From Bacteroides sp. CAG:1060 (GTDB lineage: Bacteria > Bacteroidota > Bacteroidia > Bacteroidales > UBA932), in NCBI GenBank assembly GCA_000432655.1, contig HF986335.1, positions 66,022 to 71,649 on the forward strand: DNA of 5,628 nt. Direction: 5' to 3'. Shown piece by piece: positions 1 to 5,628 of the stretch (within the stretch, counting starts at the first letter, position 1; every line of letters begins with the position of its first letter). The notes beneath the pieces are model-generated. The model did not search any database and was not told the origin of the DNA. It worked only from the letters and a program-made list of their open reading frames with translations. Made by a program: the position numbers and the translations under genes.

Positions 1-1033
1 ATTCTTCCTTAGGCATAGTCGCATACCAGAGTCCGGCATCCTTTATGCTCTTCTGCACTCCGGCCTGTTCGAACAGATAGCACTTGTCGGTCTCGTCGGA
101 GAAATAGCACAGCCCTTTGGCGCGGATGACGGATTTGCTCCATTTCTTTGCCACATAATTGTCGAACCGGTTGATGTCGAACGGCCTGCGCCTGTAATAG
201 ACAAACGTGCTTATGCCGTATTCTTCGGCCTCGCCCTCTTCATCGTCGTGGTGGTGATGATGATGTTCGCCGTCGTGTCCCTCTTCCTCGTGCTCTCCCT
301 CTATTTCGTTTATCCAGGCAGCGGAAGTGGCCACATTATCGAAATCAAACATTTTGGTATCCAGAATGGCGCTCAGGTCGATGTCGCAGAAGTTGCACTC
401 AATGATGCGCGCTTTTGGCTGGAGTGCATGGATGATTTGCTTGATTTTCCCAAGTTCGTCCGGATGCACCTCGGCAGACTTGTTCAGAAGGATGATATTG
501 CAGAACTCAATCTGTTCGATAATCAGTTTCTCAAGGTCATCTTCCTCAAAATTGCCGAGAGGAAGCGCCTCCCCGCAGCTGAACTCACTCTGCATGCGCA
601 GGGCATCCACTACTGTAGTGATGCAGTCCAGACGGACATTTTGTCCGTTCGGACCGAATTTGTCCGAGATTGAAGGCAATGAGCAGATGGTCTGGGCTAT
701 AGGTGCCGGTTCGCAGATGCCGCTGGCCTCTATGACTATGTAGTCAAATCTGCCTGAGGAACTGATCTCTTCTATCTGTTCCACCAGATCCATTTTCAGC
801 GTACAGCAGATGCAGCCGTTCTGGAGTGCGACCAGGCTGTCATCCTTTTTTCCTACGACTCCGCCTTTCTCTATCAGAGAAGCATCTATGTTGACTTCGC
901 CGAGATCATTTACGATTACGGCAAACTTGATTCCTTTTTTGTTGGACAGTATTCTGTTGACCAGAGTGGTCTTGCCGCTGCCAAGATAACCGGTGAGCAG
1001 CAGCACCGGGAGAGTTTCGTTACTATGTAACAT
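1..1033 (-). CDS. COG0523/CobW-family metal-chaperone GTPase (3' end outside window)
   Basis: Reading the minus strand from ATG at 1033 gives 344 uninterrupted codons to the window edge. The order of motifs is that of COG0523 P-loop GTPases, cytoplasmic metal chaperones or insertases that couple GTP hydrolysis to Zn, Ni or Co delivery. Visible are Walker A GYLGSGKTT (residues 15-23), NDLGEVNID (42-50), the family metal-binding CxCC motif as GCICCT (73-78), a Walker B-like stretch ending IEASG (101-105), and a base-recognition NK at 184-185. An acidic, histidine-rich loop (about 247-274) with six consecutive His (257-262) follows. The CobW C-terminal domain begins near YGISTFVYY. The family is usually around 350-400 residues, so little should be missing. 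ATG 1033 is the only in-frame ATG; the ATG seven bases upstream is followed directly by TAA. The NKxD motif reads NKSA, lacking the usual Asp. The family is sure; the metal is not (zinc is most likely from the His/Cys content), and it is not specifically a cobalamin enzyme on this evidence. Confidence 0.93.
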   Translation of the reverse strand, partial: MLHSNETLPVLLLTGYLGSGKTTLVNRILSNKKGIKFAVIVNDLGEVNIDASLIEKGGVVGKKDDSLVALQNGCICCTLKMDLVEQIEEISSSGRFDYIVIEASGICEPAPIAQTICSLPSISDKFGPNGQNVRLDCITTVVDALRMQSEFSCGEALPLGNFEEDDLEKLIIEQIEFCNIILLNKSAEVHPDELGKIKQIIHALQPKARIIECNFCDIDLSAILDTKMFDFDNVATSAAWINEIEGEHEEEGHDGEHHHHHHDDEEGEAEEYGISTFVYYRRRPFDINRFDNYVAKKWSKSVIRAKGLCYFSDETDKCYLFEQAGVQKSIKDAGLWYATMPKEE

Positions 1034-1040
1034 GTTACAT
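1025..1040. promoter_or_regulatory. 16-bp perfect palindrome over the GTPase start codon, candidate operator
   Basis: ATGTAACATGTTACAT is identical to its own reverse complement and covers the initiation codon (1031-1033, minus strand) of the COG0523 GTPase. It lies just downstream of the predicted minus-strand -7 element, a position where a bound dimeric repressor would block transcription. COG0523 genes in other bacteria are often under Zur control, so a Fur/Zur-type metalloregulator is a reasonable guess. I do not know an established Bacteroidota consensus that matches it. The palindrome is seen; the operator role is inferred. Confidence 0.45.
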
Positions 1041-1058
1041 TCGTTTTTATTTATTCTG

Positions 1059-1066
1059 CAAATATA
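1059..1066 (-). promoter_or_regulatory. Putative -7 element of the GTPase promoter
   Basis: On the minus strand these bases read TATATTTG, an exact match to the Bacteroidota -7 consensus TAnnTTTG, and are followed by C as is common. Transcription would start around 1050-1053, giving a leader of about 20 nt before ATG 1033. No convincing -33 TTTG lies about 20 bp upstream, so the call rests on the -7 match and its position. Confidence 0.5.
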
Positions 1067-1089
1067 GTCAAAGTTCCTGCGTTTTTTCG

Positions 1090-1097
1090 TAATTTTG
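1090..1097 (+). promoter_or_regulatory. Putative -7 element of the HTCS promoter
   Basis: TAATTTTG matches the Bacteroidota -7 consensus TAnnTTTG exactly, with C following. It sits 17 bp before ATG 1115, so the transcript would have a leader of only about 10 nt. The -33 region (about 1066-1070) lacks a clear TTTG, which would suit weak constitutive expression, as expected for a sensor-regulator gene. It lies back-to-back with the minus-strand element at 1059-1066, so the two promoters share sequence. Confidence 0.5.
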
Positions 1098-1114
1098 CGG
1101 AGTAATTTTCAGGT

Positions 1115-4100
1115 ATGCGTAAATTTTTTACTCTTTTTCTGTTACTTGTAACATGCATTTGTGCTGCACAGAATGTAACAGTCTTTACTCCCGATGACGG
1201 GCTTTCAAGCAGTCTGGTAAAATCTATTTTTGAAGACAGCTCCGGCATGATATGGGTTTCTACCGAGTCCGGGTTGAACCGCTATGACGGCACCAGATTC
1301 GTGAAATACAATCATGACCCGTCGGATTCACATTCTCTGTCCAACAATTATGTCAATACTGTATTTGAGGATACGCAAGGCAGAATCTTTGTCTGCACCC
1401 ATGCCGGTATTCAGCAATATGACCCTTATACCGATTCGTTTTCCGAACTGGCCAGAATTCTTCCGGAGAATATGTCTTCTGGTCAGATTACCACTATAGT
1501 TGAGCGCTCGGACGGTGAACTGTGGACGGCCGGCAACTATGTGTGCCGTGTAAATATTGAAGATGGCAATCTGTCTCTTGTGCGCGTTCAATCAGCTTTA
1601 GGAATTGATTATGTGGATTATGCGGCAGTGGACAGCGCCGGCAATTTCTGGGCGGTAAAGTATAAGAAAGGAGTGTATAAACTACATCCTGACGGCTCTT
1701 TGCAATCCTATCTTATGGGCGGAGAGACTGTTACCGATATAATCGCGGAACCTGACGGAGGTGTCTATCTGGCAGCCATGAATGGAGGACTTCTTCGCTA
1801 TGACAGTGTGTCTGACTCATTTGTGAGGGTAGGGGAAGAAATCCGAATGGCCTCCATACTGGAACAATTCAACAGCAAAGTACTTATTGTCGGTGATTAC
1901 GAAAGAGGTATCAAATTCTATGATACGGTCTCCCGTCAGACCACAAGGCTCTCCATGCTTGACGACATATTCGATTTAGGCTCACTGCGCATCAATTCCA
2001 TGCTCAAGGACCAGACAAACAATATCTGGCTTGGCGCCTATCGTAAGGGTCTTGTATTTATTCCGTTCAGAAGGAACTATTTCCGCTATATAGGGCATCT
2101 TTCGTCCATGGAGAACATCATCGGAAACAAGCCGGTAATGGGGTTGTGCAGAGGTCGCTCCAGCAAAATGTGGGTTTCTACCGACGGAGACGGACTTTAT
2201 GCCGTGGATAATGTCAAGGGTACTTCTGTTCATTATGCCGACGCCTCCTTCCCGAAGACAATAACCTCAATGTACGAGGATTCCCGAGGCAGACTTTGGA
2301 TGAGTTCTCGTGCCGGAGTCATCTCTATAATGGATGCCGCTACCGGAAGGCGTAGTCAGGTGGATCTTGAGAAAACTGTCAATCTCAGGATAAACTCGAT
2401 ATCCGGCATTGCGGAAAGCGAGAACGGCACAATCTGGATTGCCACAATGGGGGCCGGACTTGTACTTTACGATCCCCGTACCGATTCTTTCTCCTCACCG
2501 CCTTTCAACTCCCGGATTCCGCAGTTTCTGACCGGAATACTGAGCGCTTCGGACGGCAATATATATGTGTGCAGTTATGACGGCGCATATAGCTTCAAAG
2601 ATGACGGCAGCTACAGCATTGAGACCATATCTTCCGATAATATCGTCAATTCCGTGAGTGAACTTGCGGACGGGGTGATTGCTTTCGGCTGCGAGAACGG
2701 ACTTATGGTCTGGTCCAAAGCATCCGGAAGGAAAATATACTCCACGGTTGACGGTCTTCTTGACAATATGGTCTATTCCGTGCTGTCTGATGATGACGGC
2801 TCAATCTGGGTATCGTCACCGTCGGGGATTTCCAAACTTGACAAGAATTTCGTGCTTGTATCGTCTTTTGGGAAAGAAGACGGAGTAAGAATGGGTGAAG
2901 CGTATCGTGATGTGGCATGGAAAGATGCGGATGGCACTTTGTGGTTTGGCGGACTGGACGGATTGACATGGTTCAATCCTTTGGAGATAGTGAATTCTCC
3001 CAAAAAGTGGAAAGTAAGGATTACCGGAATGTATATCGGTAATGAAGCCGTGCGAGGCGGAATGAAATCTGGACGATACACTATTTTGGATAATCCGATA
3101 TATGAATCTGAGAAAGTTCAGCTTTCGTACAGGGACAATGCTTTCACCCTGCTGCTCTCTACTGTCGAGCATGGAGCTCCTTCGAGGTTGCAGTATGAAT
3201 ACTGCATTGACGGCAGCAGGTGGATTACGCTTCCGCGAGGTTCGAAGCGTCTGTCTTTCAGTGGTTTGTCCACTGGAAAGCATAATTTGCAGTTCCGGGC
3301 CCTTGATAGCGGACTGGCATCGGAGCCTATGGATTTTACGGTTGTCGTGCATCCGTCGGTATGGGCCGGCACTGCCGCTAAAATTATTTACTCCATACTG
3401 GCGGCGCTCCTTGTGACATTCCTTTGTCTGTGGAAGCGAAAGCACAATCTTGCCAAGCAGCAGATCAGAGAGTACCAGCACCAGGAGCAGATCAACGAGT
3501 CCAAGCTTGAATTTTTCTCGAATATCTCTCACGAACTGAAGAATCCGCTGTCTCTTCTGATTGGACCGCTCAAGCAGCTTATGGCTGTCGATAATGATCC
3601 TGTCAGGCAGCGCTATTACAAGACCATGTACAGTAACAGCGAAAGGGTTTTGCAGCTTATGAATCAGCTTCTGGATATCCGAAAGATTGACAAGGGAGGT
3701 ATGGTTCTCAAGTTCCGACATACAGATATTGTTCCGTACATACAGAAAATAGTTGACAGTTATGAGGAGCAGTTCGGTCTTAAGCATATAAATCTGAAAT
3801 ATCTTCATGACGGTATCGATACCTTATATATATATATAGACCAGACCAATTTTGACAAGGTGTTGTATAACCTTCTTTCCAACGCCTATAAATACACGCC
3901 GGAAAACGGTGAAGTCCGTCTGATTCTTGAGAAGGTGGGCGGCAATGCCCGGATTACCGTGTCCGACAACGGTATCGGTATCGCTTCTGATGAGCTGGAA
4001 AAGGTCTTTGACCGCTTCTATCAGGTAAGCGGTGCGCAGAGATTGTATAAGGGCGGTGCCGGTGTCGGCCTGAATCTGGCCCGCTCGCTTGTTGAACTGC

Positions 4101-4366
4101 ACCATGGCGAAATCCATGCGGAAAAGAATCCGGAAGGGCAGGGAAGCTGCTTTGTTGTCACTCTTCCTCTTGGACGTGAGCACATAAAAGACGAAGACAT
4201 CCTTCCGGAAGATAAGAATATATATGAGTTGGAGTCTCATGTGGAAGTGTCTCCGATCATAGCGGACGTGCAGGCTCCGGACGAAAAGAAGCCATTGTCC
4301 CCTAAGACCAGAATCAGGGTCCTTCTTGTCGATGATGACGCCGGAATCAGGAATTTTATAGCCTGA
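1115..4366 (+). CDS. HTCS sensor half: periplasmic propeller sensor and histidine kinase, cut in the receiver
   Basis: This 1083-residue product has an N-terminal signal peptide (about 1-19, hydrophobic core TLFLLLVT, likely cleavage after AAQ). A long periplasmic region with repeated Reg_prop-type blades follows, carrying (I/L/M)W(V/I/F) cores near W47, W441 and W610; such sensors bind oligosaccharides from the PUL's target glycan. A Y_Y_Y domain (about 660-748) leads to one membrane helix (about 755-773) capped by WKRK. The cytoplasmic kinase has the H box NISHELKNPL with phospho-accepting His806, the N box NLLSNAYKY (919-927), the G1 box DNGIGI (951-956) and the G2 box GGAGVGL (980-986). 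The receiver begins at about 1067 with RIRVLLVDDD and stops after NFIA. As written the protein can sense and probably autophosphorylate, but has neither a complete receiver nor a DNA-binding domain. ATG 1115 is chosen because it gives the signal peptide directly. The ligand cannot be told from the sequence. Confidence 0.93.
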   Translation: MRKFFTLFLLLVTCICAAQNVTVFTPDDGLSSSLVKSIFEDSSGMIWVSTESGLNRYDGTRFVKYNHDPSDSHSLSNNYVNTVFEDTQGRIFVCTHAGIQQYDPYTDSFSELARILPENMSSGQITTIVERSDGELWTAGNYVCRVNIEDGNLSLVRVQSALGIDYVDYAAVDSAGNFWAVKYKKGVYKLHPDGSLQSYLMGGETVTDIIAEPDGGVYLAAMNGGLLRYDSVSDSFVRVGEEIRMASILEQFNSKVLIVGDYERGIKFYDTVSRQTTRLSMLDDIFDLGSLRINSMLKDQTNNIWLGAYRKGLVFIPFRRNYFRYIGHLSSMENIIGNKPVMGLCRGRSSKMWVSTDGDGLYAVDNVKGTSVHYADASFPKTITSMYEDSRGRLWMSSRAGVISIMDAATGRRSQVDLEKTVNLRINSISGIAESENGTIWIATMGAGLVLYDPRTDSFSSPPFNSRIPQFLTGILSASDGNIYVCSYDGAYSFKDDGSYSIETISSDNIVNSVSELADGVIAFGCENGLMVWSKASGRKIYSTVDGLLDNMVYSVLSDDDGSIWVSSPSGISKLDKNFVLVSSFGKEDGVRMGEAYRDVAWKDADGTLWFGGLDGLTWFNPLEIVNSPKKWKVRITGMYIGNEAVRGGMKSGRYTILDNPIYESEKVQLSYRDNAFTLLLSTVEHGAPSRLQYEYCIDGSRWITLPRGSKRLSFSGLSTGKHNLQFRALDSGLASEPMDFTVVVHPSVWAGTAAKIIYSILAALLVTFLCLWKRKHNLAKQQIREYQHQEQINESKLEFFSNISHELKNPLSLLIGPLKQLMAVDNDPVRQRYYKTMYSNSERVLQLMNQLLDIRKIDKGGMVLKFRHTDIVPYIQKIVDSYEEQFGLKHINLKYLHDGIDTLYIYIDQTNFDKVLYNLLSNAYKYTPENGEVRLILEKVGGNARITVSDNGIGIASDELEKVFDRFYQVSGAQRLYKGGAGVGLNLARSLVELHHGEIHAEKNPEGQGSCFVVTLPLGREHIKDEDILPEDKNIYELESHVEVSPIIADVQAPDEKKPLSPKTRIRVLLVDDDAGIRNFIA
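3825..3838 (+). repeat. Short TA dinucleotide run (TA x7) inside the HTCS kinase region
   Basis: Seven TA units lie within the coding sequence and encode the stretch LYIYI just before the kinase N box. The frame is open through it, so it is intact here. Loss or gain of a unit by slippage would frameshift the gene. It is short and may simply reflect codon choice. Confidence 0.5.
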
Positions 4367-4387
4367 GAACTCTCTTCTGATTTTCAT

Positions 4388-5083
4388 GTGAGTCAGTGCG
4401 GCAATGGACAGGAGGCGCTTGACGCGATATTCAAGAAAGCTCCGGACATTGTCGTGAGCGATGTTGCGATGCCTGTAATGGATGGTATCCGGCTTTGCGA
4501 GCGGATAAGGAGCAATATCAATATCAATCATATCCCTATTATCCTTCTTACTGCCAAGTCTTCCGATGAGGACCGCATCGCCGGACTCAAAACAGGTGCG
4601 GACGCCTATATAGCCAAGCCGTTCTCCATAGATATGCTCAAGACCCGTATCCTGAATCTTGTAGAGAGCCGCCGGGTGCTGCGCAATACTTTCTCCGGAA
4701 AGCAGACTCATAATGACAAGCTGACTGAGGTGAAAGTGGATACCCTCGACAGCAGGCTGATGGATAGGATAATGAAAGCGCTTGATGCCAACATTTCCAA
4801 TCCGAACCTTACTATCGAGATGCTTGCCTCCGAGATCGGGATCAGTCGTGTACATCTGCATCGTAAGCTCAAGGAACTTACCAATCAGACCACCAGTGAC
4901 TTCATCCGCAATACGCGTCTTGCGCAGGCGGCCAAGATGTTGTCTGAAGGAAAATGCTCCATCGCCGAGGTTGCTTCTCAGGTGGGATTTGAGAGCCAGT
5001 CCAATTTCTCCACCGCCTTTAAAAAGCTTTATGGAGTAACGCCTCGGGAATACATGAATCAGTCAAAGGTGGAACAAGATTAA
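4388..5083 (+). CDS. HTCS output half: partial receiver and AraC-type DNA-binding domain
   Basis: This is the continuation of the upstream frame after TGA 4364-4366. The start shown is GTG 4388, 21 bases past the stop; it has no visible Shine-Dalgarno, and the next in-frame ATG is at 4469, so the start is uncertain. The 231 residues carry the rest of a response-regulator receiver: phosphoacceptor Asp25 in VVSDVAMP, Thr55 in LLTAK, and Lys77 in IAKPF. The first beta strand and acidic triad lie upstream of the stop, so this receiver alone should not be phosphorylated normally. An AraC/XylS-type HTH domain occupies about 128-225, with LASEIGISRVHLHRKLKEL as the first helix-turn-helix and IAEVASQVGFESQSNFSTAFKK, GVTPREY as the second with the family signature. 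In an intact HTCS this domain activates the adjacent susC/susD operon. If made separately it might bind DNA without signal control. Confidence 0.8.
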   Translation: MSQCGNGQEALDAIFKKAPDIVVSDVAMPVMDGIRLCERIRSNININHIPIILLTAKSSDEDRIAGLKTGADAYIAKPFSIDMLKTRILNLVESRRVLRNTFSGKQTHNDKLTEVKVDTLDSRLMDRIMKALDANISNPNLTIEMLASEIGISRVHLHRKLKELTNQTTSDFIRNTRLAQAAKMLSEGKCSIAEVASQVGFESQSNFSTAFKKLYGVTPREYMNQSKVEQD

Positions 5084-5086
5084 TAT

Positions 5087-5127
5087 TTTTTGGAACGTTT
5101 CGTGGATTTTTGGAGACGTTTCTTGGA
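5087..5127 (+). repeat. Tandem direct repeat upstream of susC, candidate HTCS binding site
   Basis: Two adjacent copies, 5087-5106 (20 bp) and 5107-5127 (21 bp), share the pattern TTTTTGGA, ACGTTTC and TGGA. They differ by one extra G in the second copy and one G/T mismatch. A spacing of about 20-21 bp puts both copies on the same DNA face, the usual arrangement for AraC-family dimers. The second copy includes the TTG at 5123-5125, which lies at the -33 position of the susC promoter, fitting an activator that contacts RNA polymerase there. The repeat is seen directly; HTCS binding is inferred from position. Confidence 0.6.
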
Positions 5128-5153
5128 TTTTTTAATGATTTTATATACTTTTG
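5123..5153 (+). promoter_or_regulatory. Predicted Bacteroidota-type promoter of the susC-like gene
   Basis: TACTTTTG at 5146-5153 matches the -7 consensus TAnnTTTG, and TTG at 5123-5125 lies 20 bp upstream where the -33 element belongs. Transcription would begin near 5160, leaving an A-rich leader of about 65 nt before ATG 5227 with no Shine-Dalgarno, as is normal in this phylum. The imperfect -33 overlaps the second direct repeat, which fits a promoter needing an activator. I see no terminator hairpin between the HTCS stop and this promoter, so some readthrough into susC is possible. Confidence 0.6.
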
Positions 5154-5226
5154 TGCTTGCCTGTGATACAGACGAGCACATTTTTGATAACAAACACAAT
5201 ATTAATAACTATTCAAACAGTTAAGT

Positions 5227-5628
5227 ATGATCAAAAAAGTTTCAAAAGCGATCAGTATCCTGTCGATACTTTTTGCTGCATTTCTTGGCTCCGCCCAGGT
5301 CTATGCTCAGAACCGCAATATCAGCGGTACAGTAGTAGATGAAGGCGGCGAGCCGGTTATCGGAGCTGGTGTTGTGGTCGTAGGACAGCGCACCCTCGGT
5401 ACTACTACAGACATTGACGGTACTTACAAGATTTCCGTACCGGCAGGTGTCTCTCTTGAGTTCTCTTGCATCGGTTACGACAATCAGGTAATCGCAGTCG
5501 GCAATCAGTCCGTTATCAATGTCGTTATGGCATCCAACAACGTTCTTGAGGAGACAGTGGTTATCGGTTACGGTGTTCAGAAGAAGAGTGACCTTACCGG
5601 TTCCGTCGCTTCTGTCCGTGCTTCCGAT
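5227..5628 (+). CDS. SusC-like TonB-dependent outer-membrane transporter (3' end outside window)
   Basis: ATG 5227 opens 134 codons that run uninterrupted off the right edge; full SusC proteins have about 1000 residues, so this is only the N-terminus. Residues 1-28 form a signal peptide (basic MIKK, hydrophobic core, likely cleavage after AQVYAQ). A carboxypeptidase-regulatory-like beta-sandwich domain follows (about 30-103, starting NISGTVVDEGGEPVIGAGV), the N-terminal extension typical of SusC proteins. After it come a TonB-box-like segment EETVVIGYG (108-116) and QKKSDLTGSVASV, the usual entry into the plug domain. SusC proteins import glycan oligomers across the outer membrane using TonB energy, with a SusD lipoprotein lid normally encoded next. 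The gene follows the HTCS by 143 bp on the same strand, and its own promoter with upstream direct repeats suggests HTCS-dependent induction. The substrate cannot be predicted from this part. Confidence 0.95.
   Translation, partial: MIKKVSKAISILSILFAAFLGSAQVYAQNRNISGTVVDEGGEPVIGAGVVVVGQRTLGTTTDIDGTYKISVPAGVSLEFSCIGYDNQVIAVGNQSVINVVMASNNVLEETVVIGYGVQKKSDLTGSVASVRASD

Larger units (their letters stand above)
1115..5083 (+). pseudogene. Hybrid two-component system (HTCS) gene interrupted by an in-frame TGA
   Basis: The reading frame opened at ATG 1115 continues in the same frame to TAA 5081-5083, broken only by TGA at 4364-4366. Ignoring that codon gives 1322 positions, a normal HTCS length, with every expected domain in order: periplasmic sensor, membrane helix, HisKA, HATPase, receiver, AraC HTH. 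The stop falls at position 1084, directly after the acidic DDD triad of the receiver (1073-1075) and 32 residues before its phosphoacceptor Asp (1116). No insertion or deletion is needed to restore the frame; a single substitution such as CGA or AGA (Arg) to TGA explains it. TGG encodes Trp throughout and no other in-frame TGA occurs, so a changed genetic code is unlikely. This may be a nonsense allele, a sequencing error, or a split but partly working pair; the two halves are described separately. Confidence 0.8.

Noticed and set aside
248..743. Two overlapping plus-strand frames (248-673 and 327-743)
   Set aside because: Both are antisense to the COG0523 GTPase, whose motifs are unambiguous on the minus strand. 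The hydrophobic start of the first is the complement of the His/Glu-rich loop.
2816..3808. Long minus-strand open frame (330 codons) opposite the sensor and HisKA region
   Set aside because: Antisense shadow; low-complexity, Arg/Ser/His-rich translation with no recognisable domain, while the plus strand encodes clear HTCS domains.
4364..4366. Selenocysteine or reassigned TGA
   Set aside because: The position is not a catalytic Cys/Sec site in receivers, no stem-loop of SECIS type was evident just downstream, Trp is encoded by TGG throughout, and no other in-frame TGA occurs in the window's genes.
4340..4400. Frameshift as the cause of the HTCS split
   Set aside because: The residues before and after the stop lie in the same frame and give a continuous receiver (NFIA, stop, ELSSDFHVSQCGNG). 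No indel is needed.
3824..4861. Long minus-strand open frame (345 codons) opposite the HTCS
   Set aside because: It lies fully antisense to strongly recognisable kinase, receiver and AraC domains, its translation resembles no family, and it has no promoter-like context. It is a shadow of the coding strand.
5084..5226. Rho-independent terminator or riboswitch between the HTCS and susC
   Set aside because: I found no GC-rich hairpin followed by a T-run; the T-rich tracts belong to the direct repeats. The leader is A-rich with no recognisable aptamer.
5151..5342. Plus-strand frame of 63 codons overlapping the susC start
   Set aside because: Out of frame with the SusC-like protein, overlaps its leader and signal peptide, and its translation resembles nothing.
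1..5628. CRISPR array, insertion sequence, tRNA or rRNA
   Set aside because: No regularly spaced repeats, transposase-like frame, terminal inverted repeats or tRNA/rRNA-like sequence was seen; nearly all of the window is explained by three protein-coding loci.

Overview
This window looks like chromosomal DNA from a member of the Bacteroidota, probably gut Bacteroidales. Three things point there: a hybrid two-component regulator (HTCS) reading into a SusC-like TonB-dependent transporter, TAnnTTTG-type -7 promoter elements with no clear Shine-Dalgarno sequences, and the protein signatures themselves. I cannot fix the genus.

Layout. (1) Positions 1-1033, minus strand: the first 344 codons of a COG0523/CobW-family metal-binding GTPase, whose 3' end lies outside the window. 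(2) Positions 1034-1114: an 81-bp divergent intergenic region with a -7-like element facing each way. A perfect 16-bp palindrome covers the GTPase start codon, and a related 14-bp inverted repeat lies inside the start of the next gene. (3) Positions 1115-5083, plus strand: a single HTCS reading frame, with signal peptide, Reg_prop beta-propellers, Y_Y_Y domain, membrane helix, HisKA, HATPase, receiver and AraC-type HTH. It is interrupted by one in-frame TGA at 4364-4366, inside the receiver domain. (4) Positions 5084-5226: a 143-bp intergenic region with a tandem pair of about 20-bp direct repeats. The second repeat runs into the -33 region of a well-formed Bacteroidota-type promoter. (5) Positions 5227-5628: the first 134 codons of a SusC-like outer-membrane transporter, which runs off the right edge.

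How the parts fit together. Regions 3-5 are the regulatory end of a polysaccharide utilization locus (PUL). The HTCS would sense a periplasmic glycan fragment, phosphorylate its own receiver and activate the susC promoter through the AraC domain, with the direct repeats as the obvious candidate binding site. The TGA separates the sensor kinase from the phosphoacceptor aspartate and the DNA-binding domain. The switch is therefore either broken in this strain, made as two polypeptides, or misread by a sequencing error. The GTPase belongs to metal homeostasis and probably has no functional link to the PUL.

The gene families are all known. What deserves a second look is the interrupted HTCS, the tandem repeats at the susC promoter, and the paired inverted repeats around the divergent promoters.
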